Assembly (NCBI GenBank): GCA_903908595.1
Contig: CAIVSN010000126.1
Span: 1 to 46,244 of the forward strand
DNA: 46,244 nucleotides
Origin: an uncultured bacterium
Lineage (GTDB): Bacteria; Patescibacteriota; Gracilibacteria; BD1-5; UBA2023
Direction: 5' to 3'
The stretch's first letter is position 1, and the number at the start of each line of letters is the position of its first letter. The position numbers and the translations under genes were made by a program. The notes under the pieces were generated by a model, which did no database searches, was not told the origin of the DNA, and was given only the letters and a program-made list of their open reading frames with translations. Below, in pieces: positions 9,913 through 18,983 of the stretch.

Positions 9913-10965
9913 ATGAATTTCAAGAAAGAAAAAGAATACCATATCCCCGGTCTCGAGGACGTAGGGACGCCGGGAAACCGGAAACCCGCCAACATCCGGG
10001 GAATGACCGAAGTCATCGACGCGTACAAAAACGGAGAAGGCTCGTACATCAATACCACCGGTACCCTTTTGACCCCGCAAGAAGTAGGACGGTCGGAAAT
10101 CGCGAACCTGTCCCGGTTGGAAAACATAACTACGACCATGGCAACCGACGACGTCAACCCCTATCTCGAACCCAACGCCCGGCGCGACACGCTCATTCCG
10201 AACCTGTCGGAAGCTCATGTTACCATCGTCGGACTCGGGGGCGGCGCCCCCATCCCCGTGGAGCTCGCGAAGTGCGGAATCAAAAGTTTCGCGCTGTTCG
10301 ACTCCGACACGCTCGATGCCGGCAATCTCATTCGGCACCCGTGCGGAGTCGACGGCGTCGGCCTGAAAAAGGTCGATGCCGTGGCGGAATACCTCATGCG
10401 CCAAACCGGCGGGAACCTCTCAATCCGCGCGTACGCCGAAGACGTGTTCACATCCGAAAACGTCAGGGCCGAAATCGCCAAAAGCGATTTGCTCATCGTG
10501 GCGACCGATACGGAATCCTCGCGCTTTTTTCTCAACGAGATCAGCGTTGAGCATTCCGTGCCGACCGTCTTCGTCGGCATGTTCGAGGGCGGTTCGGGAG
10601 GGGAAATCTTCGCGTCCGAACCCGGGCAAGGCTGCTACTGCTGCCTGGCCGAGCATTCCGGACGGAAGAAGTTCATCGAATCCTACGTCAAAGCCACCCG
10701 CAAGGGCGACTGCAGCTCGGTCCGGGACGTTTCGGCCATGCCGGGCCTCGGTATGGATCAGGGGATGCTCTGCCATATCGCGGCCCGGAAATCGCTCGAC
10801 ATCCTCCTCAAAAACAAAAAACACCAGCTGAAGCCCATCGGCAAAAGCTGGATTGCCTTCTCGATTTGCGGTATCAAAAACATACTCGCCGAATCGTTGG
10901 CCTCCCTTCAGGTGGATATCCCGAAACACCCGTCATGCACGGTGTGTTACGGGTATCCGCAATGA
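9913..10965 (+). CDS. E1-like ThiF/MoeB-family adenylyltransferase
   Basis: This 350-residue protein has the E1/ThiF nucleotide-binding fold: VTIVGLGGGAPIPVELAKCG (about residues 97-116), the acidic strand end FDSD, GNLIRHPCG, and a VGLKKVDAV motif. Cysteine pairs GCYCC and CTVC are placed as in the ThiF zinc site. Such enzymes adenylate the C-terminus of a ubiquitin-like protein and pass it to a thiol or an E2; the E2-like gene directly upstream makes a conjugation role likely. All its glycines use GGN. It ends at TGA 10963-10965, 23 bases before an intrinsic terminator. As glycine, the frame would run at least to 11943, antisense through another gene, so TGA is the designed stop. Confidence 0.9.
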   Translation: MNFKKEKEYHIPGLEDVGTPGNRKPANIRGMTEVIDAYKNGEGSYINTTGTLLTPQEVGRSEIANLSRLENITTTMATDDVNPYLEPNARRDTLIPNLSEAHVTIVGLGGGAPIPVELAKCGIKSFALFDSDTLDAGNLIRHPCGVDGVGLKKVDAVAEYLMRQTGGNLSIRAYAEDVFTSENVRAEIAKSDLLIVATDTESSRFFLNEISVEHSVPTVFVGMFEGGSGGEIFASEPGQGCYCCLAEHSGRKKFIESYVKATRKGDCSSVRDVSAMPGLGMDQGMLCHIAARKSLDILLKNKKHQLKPIGKSWIAFSICGIKNILAESLASLQVDIPKHPSCTVCYGYPQ

Positions 10966-10988
10966 ACCGTTCCACAATGGAACTCAAT

Positions 10989-11011
10989 CCCCTCTTTACG
11001 GAGGGTTTTTT
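10989..11011 (+). terminator. Intrinsic terminator of the E1/E2/JAMM locus
   Basis: CCCTC and GAGGG pair around a TTTACG loop and are followed by six T. It sits 23 bases after the E1 TGA and fixes the 3' end of the operon. Confidence 0.8.
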
Positions 11012-11030
11012 GCCGTGTGGGAATCCCGGT

Positions 11031-11130
11031 AAAACGCGAACTCCTTGTCAATTTCTGCGCTCCTCGCTGTACGTACTTGCCAGTACGTTTCGCTACGGTG
11101 CTCGAATTTGACTTCGGATTTCATCGTTTT
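11031..11130. repeat. Family A repeat, copy 1
   Basis: Runs from AAAACGCGAACTCCTTGTC to GACTTCGGATTTCATCGTTTT. The interior can form hairpins (CGTACTTGCCAGTACG). It lies between the E1 terminator and the 3' end of the UPF0489 gene. Confidence 0.8.
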
Positions 11131-11193
11131 CACGGCGTTCCCTTGAACGTTTGACAAGTTATAAAATCAATACGCGCTTCGAATTTCATTATC

Positions 11194-11892
11194 CTACCGG
11201 GTTTCCTCCCAGAAAAGTTTTCTCAAAACCCCAATCGCCCGCTCCCCCGGTATGAAAAACGGGCTGGTGGAAACCGTGATAAGCGATACCTGCTTCGCGA
11301 AATGAAAAATCACCCGCTTCTTCAATTCGAAATCGATATCGTCCAACTCCTCCGCGAAGAAATCCAAATCCAGGTTGAGAATGGAATTCTTCGGCACGAT
11401 CCGGCCGGATTCCCGTATCAGGTCCTGCTCGCCTTCGATGCGGATCATTTCCCCGACCAATCCTTCCGTCATCGCCGGCTTGATATAGTTGCCCACATTG
11501 CAAGAAAAATTCGCGAATTTCCAGACTTTTTCCAAATCCGAAGCATCCTCCGAAGCGAGAATATATTCATTTTCCCACAAATCCGAATGCATGTCGATAT
11601 GTATCAAAGTAGTGCCGTTTTCCAAAAATCCCATCTCCCGAGCCCGATACCAGAAAAACAACGCATGATTGTGATTGTCGAAAATCACGGCCGGCACGCC
11701 TCAGATTTCCGTCTCTATGAAATTCTCCAAACCGTTTCACGCACGAAGCACTCCTTCGTCCAAGCACATGAACGCGATTTCCGAAGCGAGCTTCACATCG
11801 GAAATCGTCCCCCGTACCAACGGGGCTATCCGAAGCCGTTCTCGGGAATTTTCCGGAATGAATGTCCCGTTTCCTCCGTCTTCATATCCCAA
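11194..11892 (-). CDS. UPF0489-family protein (arginase-like fold)
   Basis: The UPF0489 signatures are clear: VIFDNHNHALFFW, LIHIDMHSDLW and LNLDLDFF. In this family the His/Asp clusters resemble the metal site of arginase/deacetylase folds, and some bacterial members act on arginine residues of peptides; the substrate here is unknown. Two in-frame TGAs are read as glycine (VLRAGNG and EIGGVPAVIF), both before the core motifs, so the standard code would give only a 167-residue fragment starting at 11697. The frame ends in TAG. The start is uncertain: no ATG lies near the expected N-terminus, and a TTG at 11892 is used provisionally. The open frame continues upstream into a family A repeat. 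Confidence 0.8.
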
Positions 11893-11922
11893 ATACGTGA
11901 CCGAATCGTAAGAAAAAACAGG

Positions 11923-12044
11923 GAGTCCTTCGCAAAACGATGAAATCCGAAGTCAATTTTGAGCACCGTAGTGAGGCGTACTGGCAAGTACGTCGAACGA
12001 GGCGCGGAAAAATTGACAAGGAGTTCACGTTTTGCGAAGGACTC
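11923..12044. repeat. Family A repeat, copy 2 (perfect ends)
   Basis: GAGTCCTTCGCAAAACG at the left is matched by its exact reverse complement at the right, a 17-base perfect terminal inverted repeat. The inside includes ATGAAATCCGAAGT and the hairpin GTACTGGCAAGTAC. Confidence 0.88.
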
Positions 12045-12051
12045 ATAAATT

Positions 12052-12137
12052 TTGAGCACCGTAGTGAGGCGTACTGGCAAGTACGTCGAACGAGGAGCGG
12101 AAAAATTGACAAGGAGTTCGCGTTTTGCGAAGGTCTC
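12052..12137. repeat. Family A repeat, copy 3 (truncated, tandem to copy 2)
   Basis: From TTTTGAGCACCGTAG to CGTTTTGCGAAGG it is nearly identical to copy 2 but lacks the left terminus. The tandem order suggests duplication or insertion beside copy 2. Confidence 0.85.
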
Positions 12138-12147
12138 TGGATTCCAT

Positions 12148-12714
12148 TTAAAAATTGTGGGAAGTGATGCCATGCTGAGCATCGATAGCGGCAATGGTCT
12201 GACGGAGGACCTCCTCGATTTCCAAACCGGTCGTGTCGATGACGAAATCATAATGGTTCATGTCATAAATATCGAGCCCGTAGTATTCCTGATACCGCAG
12301 GTTTTCGCTCGCGCGACGGGTCCGGATATTTTCGGCGGTATTCTCGATGCTGACGTGGGATTCGACCCCGGCCCGGGATTCGTCATGGTAAATCCGCTTC
12401 GCGGCTTCCTCCGGCGGAACGGTCAGAAAAATCTTGTACGAGTGCGGGATGAAATGGAACGCCAATCTTCCGTCGATGATGAAATCGTCTTCCGTTTCCC
12501 CGAGTTTCATGGATCGCTCGTCCAAGAGCCGGTCGATGATCCCGCCGTCCCGCTCGGCTTCCCGGCCGAGAGACAAGAGGCTTTCCCCTCGTTCCATCGC
12601 GAGTTCCCGCATCAGGCCGCCGATGGAATAGGCGCGGAGGCCGTAGTGCGCGACCAATCATTTCGAAAGCGTTGATTTCCCGGCGCCATGGTGGCCGGCG
12701 AGACTGATGATCAT
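12148..12714 (-). CDS. cmk: Archaeal-type cytidylate kinase-like P-loop kinase
   Basis: This 188-residue protein starts MIISLAGHHGAGKSTLSK, a Walker A loop, with the glycine directly after SK encoded by TGA (12657). It continues with a RELAMERG helix, a DFIIDGRLAFHF strand and the typical end RYQEYYGLDIYDMNHYDFVIDT of archaeal-type CMP kinases, which phosphorylate CMP and dCMP. The standard code would remove the P-loop and leave an inactive fragment starting at 12657. It ends in TAA. A related nucleoside kinase function cannot be excluded. It lies 133 bases downstream of the propeller gene on the same strand. Confidence 0.85.
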
Positions 12715-12847
12715 AGAAAAAATATTGGATACGAAAAACATATTGCACGGTTTGCCATTTTTTGCAAACGGGACTCTTCTGGCTCGTGTGAAATCCTCGA
12801 AAATGGTCTCGTATTCCCATGGGTAACAAAGGAGAGAAGGCCGACGA

Positions 12848-13849
12848 CTACGGGGTTTTCGGCTTCCTTTTCTTCTTGATGGGTGGGTTGACCGGGCATT
12901 GGACGCGCTCCCATTTCTCCCCGTCGAAGCGGGCGATGTCCTTGGGGCCGATGGACCACAGCACCTTGCCCCGGCTGTCGACCACGTTCGCGTCCTGCAG
13001 TTCGGGGACGAGGCCGGTCGTTACTTGGCGGATGCCTTCGGCGGGTTTGCCCGGGTCGTAGGCGAACAGGCCGGCGTCCGATCCCAGGTATATCGTATCC
13101 TGGAACTGGCACGCCGAAAAAAAGAGCTGGGTACCGCCCATGGCGGATACTCTCCCGAACCCGTCCGCGGCGTTGCCCAGGAGCAGCGTGCCGTCCGATC
13201 CGCACATCCAGATCCGGGATTCGGATTCGACGTGGATGCCCGTGATGCGCCCGGTTCCATAGGGCAACCGGACGTCGCTCCAAGCCCGGCCGTCCCAGAA
13301 GCTGGCGCGCGCCGGGTAGCCGGGACCGTTGACGTATCCCGCTGCATAAATCGCATTTTCATGCGGCCCGTTGATGGCTGTTACCGCATATTGCCCGCCG
13401 TTCATGCCCCTCTCTTGAAGGATGCCGTCATCCATGTGTACCCAGCGATCGGGCTCGAGACGCTTGTAAACCTGGCCGGAATAGCCCGCCGCGAACAGGT
13501 GCTCGCCTATTTGTCGGACATCGCTCAGGTATCCCAGGCCTTGCGCCCCCTCGCTGTATACGCCCGCGCCGGGGATTTTCTCGACGGCCGGCTGGTGCGA
13601 GCCGATGAATCTGACGTGCCCCTCTTCCGAAAGGATCACTGCATCAACGAATTTATCCCCAGTCAAGTGAAAGCGAGCAATCGATACTGTGCGCCAATCT
13701 TGGTCATGACGTTGCCAACTGGTTGGGGTGCCTTCCCTGTATGCAAGAACCCGCGTGAACGGCGTGAACTCGTCCAAGTCATCGACTGAGCCAGCCAAAA
13801 AAATTTGTGCATTTATTATTGCGCATCCAGTCGAAAAAGTCAATGACAT
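12848..13849 (-). CDS. Probable beta-propeller protein, unknown function
   Basis: The 333-residue product shows repeated strand-turn units with GEHLFAAGYSGQVYKR, NAIYAAGYVNGPG, SRIWMCGSDGTLLLG, DTIYLGSDAGLFAYD and KVLWSIGPKDIARFDG, typical of a multi-bladed propeller. The Lys-rich C-terminus is KKKRKPKTP. It ends in TAG. About 35 glycines are all GGN and none is TGA, unlike neighbouring non-housekeeping genes, which hints at recent acquisition. The start at 13849 is an ATG; a slightly later start is possible because residues 7-20 look hydrophobic but not like a clean signal peptide. I do not recognise the exact family. Confidence 0.7.
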   Translation of the reverse strand: MSLTFSTGCAIINAQIFLAGSVDDLDEFTPFTRVLAYREGTPTSWQRHDQDWRTVSIARFHLTGDKFVDAVILSEEGHVRFIGSHQPAVEKIPGAGVYSEGAQGLGYLSDVRQIGEHLFAAGYSGQVYKRLEPDRWVHMDDGILQERGMNGGQYAVTAINGPHENAIYAAGYVNGPGYPARASFWDGRAWSDVRLPYGTGRITGIHVESESRIWMCGSDGTLLLGNAADGFGRVSAMGGTQLFFSACQFQDTIYLGSDAGLFAYDPGKPAEGIRQVTTGLVPELQDANVVDSRGKVLWSIGPKDIARFDGEKWERVQCPVNPPIKKKRKPKTP

Positions 13850-13984
13850 AATATAATGTGACTAAGAAATACGGAGTTCTCGGATTCCTCCTCGGGAACC
13901 TTCCGTAATAAATACAGAACGGGAGCATCGTAACAGGTTCTTTGGAAAAAGGCAAGAGGAGGTGGGTGGAGCATTCAGGAGCCC

Positions 13985-14093
13985 CCCCCCGCGAAAGGCG
14001 AATTTCCCGCCCATTTCTCCGCTCTTCGTTCACCGTACCCCGGCATGCTTCGCTCCGGTGCTCGATACGGACTTTCGGATTTCATCTCTTTAC
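13985..14093. repeat. Family A repeat, copy 4 (diverged)
   Basis: It shares CCATTTCTCCGCTC, TTCACCGTACCCCGG, GGTGCTCGA and TCGGATTTCAT with other family A copies, but both ends are degraded. Confidence 0.6.
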
Positions 14094-14173
14094 CGGGCAT
14101 CCCTTCAACAAAATTGCCCTTCCGCGACTTTCCGATACAATCGATCCTACCGCAAACCGACGAAGCGATTCCA

Positions 14174-14293
14174 GAGGACTCCGCAAAACGCAAACTCCTT
14201 GTCGATTTCCCCGCTCCCCGTTCACCATATCCCGATACGATGAGCTGCAGTGTTCGAAATCGACTTCGGATTTCATAATTTTACAGAGTCCTC
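14174..14293. repeat. Family A repeat, copy 5
   Basis: Ends are GAGGACTCCGCAAAACG and TTTTACAGAGTCCTC. It directly precedes the MutY frame, whose only upstream in-frame GTG (14250) lies inside it. Copies 4 and 5 fill most of the gap between 13850 and the MutY core. Confidence 0.85.
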
Positions 14294-15353
14294 TCCGGGG
14301 AGCTTCGGGTGCCCCGTAAAAATAACAAATCTTTTTCTGATCCCTCATTTCGAATACCCCGCCCTCATTTCCTGGCAGGAAAAAAACGGCCGAAACCATC
14401 TCCCCTGGAGGCACCTCGGGGATTTGGACGACGCCGAGAGGGCCTACCGGGTCTGGCTTTCCGAAATTTTCCTCCAGCAGACCCAGGCGGAGCGGGTCAT
14501 CGGATTCTACGATCGGGTACTCGGAAAATTCCCGACGGTACAATCGCTCGCAGCCACCGATTACGATACGTTTTTCCCATTCTACCAAGGACTCGGGTAC
14601 TATTCGCGGGCCCGAAACCTCCTCGCCTGCGCGAAAATCGTCGCGGGCGAATACGGCGGAACCTTCCCGACCGATCCCGGAAAACTCCGAAAACTCCCGG
14701 GGATCGGCCCGTACACCGCGGAAGCCATCCGGGCCTTCGCCTACGACATCCCGACCCTGTCGTTCGATACGAACCTGGAAAAGGTCTTTTCGAGATACTA
14801 TCTCGGATCCCGTTTCCTCAAGCTCGATCCGGCCATGAAATCGGAAATATCCGGCCAGTTCGCGGAGAGCGGATACAGCGCACGTCTCATTAACGGGGCC
14901 ATCATGGATTTCGCGTCGCTCTATTCCAAGAACTCCAAGGCGGGCATCGACCATGCTGCGAGCCCATTCCGGGATTGCCTTTTCAAAGGCACCCTCGGCG
15001 AGCTGGAAATAGCCGCCAAGAAACCGAACGCGTATTTTCCCGTGAAAGATTCCCGGCTCGAAGTCATTCTCCACAAGGACCACGCCGTATATTATTCCAG
15101 TTCCGACGCGGAATACGCGCCATTTTTCCTGCCTCCGACTCAGGACGATATCCGGAAAACCGTCCAAGCCCATTTCCGGGACGCATACGGGCTGGAAGTC
15201 TCCGTTCGGCCCATCCACCGGAAAGAATACCGGGACGACGCGCCGTTCGTGAGCATGTACGCCCAGATCCAGACGGGCATCCCGAAGTTCCAGACCTATT
15301 CTTCGACCGCCGGAGCCTCGGAAATCGGCACGAGCAACCCGCGGATTTTGTAG
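14250..15353 (+). CDS. mutY: A/G-specific adenine glycosylase, lacking the Fe-S cluster
   Basis: MutY removes adenine mispaired with 8-oxoguanine. Seen here are LPWR, the catalytic-Glu segment WLSEIFLQQTQ, the helix-hairpin-helix LPGIGPYTAEAI and the catalytic-Asp region SFDTN. The C-terminal part resembles the NUDT1-like lesion-recognition domain. The four-cysteine iron-sulphur motif expected after the HhH domain is missing; that stretch reads NSKAGIDHAASPFRDC, with one Cys. Cluster-less MutY proteins are known in other bacteria. It ends in TAG and uses no TGA. The start is unresolved: the coordinate is a GTG inside the family A repeat, and the family-like N-terminus (PALISWQEKNG) begins about 35 codons later without an ATG. 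Confidence 0.9.
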   Translation: MFEIDFGFHNFTESSPGSFGCPVKITNLFLIPHFEYPALISWQEKNGRNHLPWRHLGDLDDAERAYRVWLSEIFLQQTQAERVIGFYDRVLGKFPTVQSLAATDYDTFFPFYQGLGYYSRARNLLACAKIVAGEYGGTFPTDPGKLRKLPGIGPYTAEAIRAFAYDIPTLSFDTNLEKVFSRYYLGSRFLKLDPAMKSEISGQFAESGYSARLINGAIMDFASLYSKNSKAGIDHAASPFRDCLFKGTLGELEIAAKKPNAYFPVKDSRLEVILHKDHAVYYSSSDAEYAPFFLPPTQDDIRKTVQAHFRDAYGLEVSVRPIHRKEYRDDAPFVSMYAQIQTGIPKFQTYSSTAGASEIGTSNPRIL

Positions 15354-15536
15354 TAGGAATTATAGATTCCGAAAATCGGCTTCCGCGCCGGCGATACTCC
15401 GCCATCCGAAGAAACCGCTTGACCTTGGGACATTTCCTGTCCCGTATAGAATTGCGTACGCATAGGAAAAAGTTACATACGGACACGATACCGGAACGGC
15501 GTTACGAAAAAAAGAAAAAACCGCGAAAAACCGTTT

Positions 15537-15575
15537 TATACCCAACGGGAATTGGTTTTCGGTATTTTACAGGTA
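15537..15575. repeat. Family B repeat, left end only
   Basis: TATACCCAACGGGAATTGG and TTTTCGGTATTTTAC match the left terminus of full family B copies, then similarity stops. The 3' end of the small membrane-protein gene (stop at 15567) lies within it. Confidence 0.75.
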
Positions 15576-15863
15576 CGGGACAAATATCAGGTTCAGGAAA
15601 AATCAAGCGAAAAAAGCCCCGAAAACCGTGAGGTAGTGCCACCATTCCGCCACGAACCCGTTGACGAACCGGTGCCCATACATCAGGCCGGCCACGTTGA
15701 TCAGCAGGAAAAATCCGAAGAGCGCCAAAATGAAAAGCGATTTGCCGTCGAAAGTTTTCTGTTGGTTCCACGGAACCAACAGGTTCATGAGCCAACTGAA
15801 ACAAACGTAGGCCGCCAGCGTGGCATACGCGATTTCTCAGATAACGAACCATACGGTGGACAT
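15567..15863 (-). CDS. Small three-pass membrane protein, unknown family
   Basis: Using TGA as glycine the frame gives a 98-residue protein, MSTVWFVIGEIAYATL to GFFLNLIFVPYL, ending in TAA. Three hydrophobic segments are visible (about residues 3-25, 44-62 and 78-97). Two glycines are TGA-coded. The last codons fall in the truncated family B repeat, so the C-terminus may have been reshaped by that insertion. It begins 16 bases after the stop of the large peptidoglycan-binding protein on the same strand, so the two are probably co-transcribed. Confidence 0.65.
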
Positions 15864-15879
15864 GGGGTATGCGGACGTA

Positions 15880-18834
15880 TTAATTATTTCCGGAATCCTT
15901 GCTTCTCCAAGCCCTCGTTCCCTTGACAGCGTCGTCGAACGGCTTTCCCAGCGCGATATCCGAGACGAATCCCTTGGGATTCTCCCGAAACAGCAGGACG
16001 TGCTTCAGTGCTTCCATTCTCGATATCGACCCGTTTTTAGCCTTGATTGCCAAAGCTCACAGCACGTCTCTGAGCAGCAATTGTTCGATATATTCTTTGG
16101 AACCCGCCTTCGGAACCGTGGAAGAAAACAACGTCTTAAGCTCTTGATATGCCGATTCGAACGAACTTTTCAATATCGGCAACGCCACGGTGGACTTGGC
16201 AAATCCCGTCGGATCCGACTTGAGCAAATGGATGTTCGATAGGGCTTCCGAAGGACTCATCTGCCCTGAATACATGGATCTCTTCATGCTGCCGAGCACC
16301 TCGCTGTGCAAGAGCTGTTCGGCATATTTCGAAGTGCCAGCCTTAGCGAGCAGCGGGGAAAAGACCGTTTCGAGCTCCTTGAAGGCCACTTCGAACATGT
16401 TGACGACGAATTGTTCGGATGCGCTGAACGAAGGTTCGGATCATGACGGCTTCGATGCGGGACTCGGAGCATCGAAATTCCCCGAGCCCGGCGGCTTCGC
16501 GCCGACTTTTGGATCTTTCAGGAAAGCGAGCGTTTCCGTCTCCGCCACGGCGATTTTTTGTGCATCCCCGGTACGTTTCGCATTTTTCAAAGCGGAGAAA
16601 AATTGATTTCATGCCTTGGACAGTTCATTAGTTCGGAAACGTTCTTCGGCGGTTAATCCGTGGGAATCGGTAAAATCGGAATGGTACAGCTTCCGGAAAT
16701 TTCGTTCGTTCTGAGTCAGGGTAAGCTTCGGATCATAGGTAAAATCTCGAAACGGGGCATCGGCAGCCGGTTTCGCGGCATCCGGGCCCTTGCCCTCGTG
16801 AGCGGCATGCGTTCTCCGAATCCGTTCCGGCTGGGGGGTCGGCTTCGCGGGAGTTGGCTGCGCGGGAGGTTCGGCCGTCGGTTTTGCTTCGGTCACGGGT
16901 TTTGACGTCGGTTCAGTAGGCGACTGGTCGGCAGGTTTCGCGGCAGTTTCCGATTTTGGCGACGCTTTTGCTTCCGGCGTTACGGGAGGGGTTTCGGCAG
17001 CCGGAGATTTTACCGATTTTCCGGCTTTCGAAAGCACCGGCTCCTTTTTTACGAATCCGCCTTGCTTGCGAGAAGAAGTCGCCGGCTTGTCCACAACCGG
17101 AAGTCCCTCCAATTTTTTCTGTGCGTTCAGCAGGTAGGTTTCCTGATTGACCAGCCTTTCAAAATGTACTTGGTCGCCGGACGCGGTGGCGGCGGCTTTC
17201 AATTCCGCATTTTCCTGCAAAGCCTTGGAAATGGCGAGCCGCATGGTATTCGGAGAGGCCTTCTTTGCTTGGATCAGGAGGTAGGCCTTGTTGAACGTGG
17301 ACGTCATAAAATGGCTGACGAACGATTCCGCCGGACCGCTCAGAAGGACCGCACCGGCTTTCATTCCGGTAGCCTTGGCCTGTTCCACGACAGCCTGCGA
17401 AGTCAGTTTCGCGGCCTGAGTCACATTCTTCGCGGCTTCCGCGACATGGGCCGTGGCCTCATGAGTCAATGCGGCGGCCTGTTTCGCGTTCCCGAGATTT
17501 CCCGCAATCGTGGCAGCCTTGTTGGCGGCGACCGCGTTTTCGTTTGCGGCCAAGGCTGCGACCCGTGCTGCTTCGGCCGCGGCTTTCGATGCGGCGCTTT
17601 TCGCGAGGAATGCGTTTCCCATCTTGGCCGCTTTTGCACCGGCTCCCGCGATACCGACCATGCCCAATACGTTTCCGGCGATTTTTCCAATGGCTTCGGA
17701 CTGCTGTTCCGCAGGCAGGTTCATTACCCTTGCCACTTCTTCTTGAAACGAATTGGCGATGAGATTGGTGACGCCACCGGCTTTATCCGATGCTTGGACG
17801 AGCAAATCCCATTGGATTCCCACCGCCTTCTGATGGCTCGGCAACACCATTTTGGCGAGAAAAACCGTAATCGCGAAAATGCCCGTAACGACTTCCACGC
17901 CTCATTTCGCTATCCCAAGGACACCGGATCCCGCGGAAGCCAGGGTATCGGGAACCGCCATAACGGAAGCTTTCGTGGCGGAAACGAGGCCCGCATCCCC
18001 GAGTTCCTCTTTGAGAAGCGCCGCATATGAAGCGCTGAGTTTTGCCAATCTGGATTTTTCCGTTTCGGACCATTCGTTTTTGCCAATCTCGGCCTTGAGT
18101 TCGGCCAAAGCGGTCCGGGTCCGCTCGCGGATGACGTTCATGGAACGCTCATAGGATGCTTTGCCCGTTTCTCCCCCAAATAGTCCAACCGCGCTGTCCG
18201 CGAACATGTTGGCCAATCCCGTGTCGTTATCCCGTCCGGTTCTGAGGGAATCGATATCCGAACGGATTCCTCCCGCCCGTTTTTCGAATCTTTCGATAAC
18301 CCTGGCGACGTCAAGCTCAATAGGCGGCCTGACTTCTGCGACCGGAGGCTTCTCTGCGACCGGAGGCTTCTCTGCGACCAGAGGTTCCGAATAGTTCGGT
18401 AACTCTTTTTCGATTTTGAGGAATTTCACGGTCCGGGGTCCCGCTACCCCGTCAGGAATCAGTTTTGAGCGGCCCTGGAAATCTATCAGCGTCCGGAACG
18501 TCGAAGGTCCGAATATCCCGTCAACCTCGATCGTTTCCTCTGGTTTTCCCTGATCGTTCAGGGCCTTTTGCAAAACCATGACCCCCGCTTTTCCCCCGAG
18601 GGCTTCCTCGTTGGCAGACCGGTAGTCCTGGTTGATGAAATCCAGGATTTCCTCCCTCGTGGCACGGAACAGGTCCTTCCGGCGGTCCAAATAGGCTTTC
18701 CGGATTACCCGGATTTCGTCGTTCGTCAAGTGGTAATCGCGAAAGAGGCGCAGGTCTATGGCTTCCTGGGTTGACGGAACGGCGACGGGTTTCAAAACGG
18801 AAGTTTTGGATGGATTTGGTGATTTTTCGGTCAT
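15880..18834 (-). CDS. Large protein with peptidoglycan-binding domain and membrane segment
   Basis: This is one 984-residue frame across four in-frame TGAs, ending in TAA. Residues ~85-145 form a PG_binding_1 domain (LQKALNDQG, VDGIFGPSTFRTLIDFQ, PDGVAGPRTVKFL). A VAEKPP repeat and a helical region follow. A membrane segment at ~312-332 begins at a TGA glycine (GGVEVVTGIFAITVFLA). Then come an Ala-rich, coiled-coil-like region (~375-500) and a long Pro/Lys/Thr-rich linker (~590-700). The tail contains two related helical repeats (LLHSEVLGSMKRSMYSGQMS and a counterpart). It may couple the wall to the membrane. The function of the tail is unknown. Confidence 0.8.
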
Positions 18835-18983
18835 GGGAATAAGCTATATCGTCAAAAATACCACAAACCTGAATTTTGGGCAAAAAATCGAGCGGGATTA
18901 TCGTCGAAAAAACGTTCTCCCGATATTTTTCATGAACCCAACCCGATTCGACTATCGAAAAACCTGGCAACCCGCGGATGTTC

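Noticed and set aside
5419-10965. PRTRC-type ThiF cassette
   Set aside because: PRTRC sets contain ParB-like and other specific proteins and no E2; here a UBC-fold protein is present and ParB is absent.
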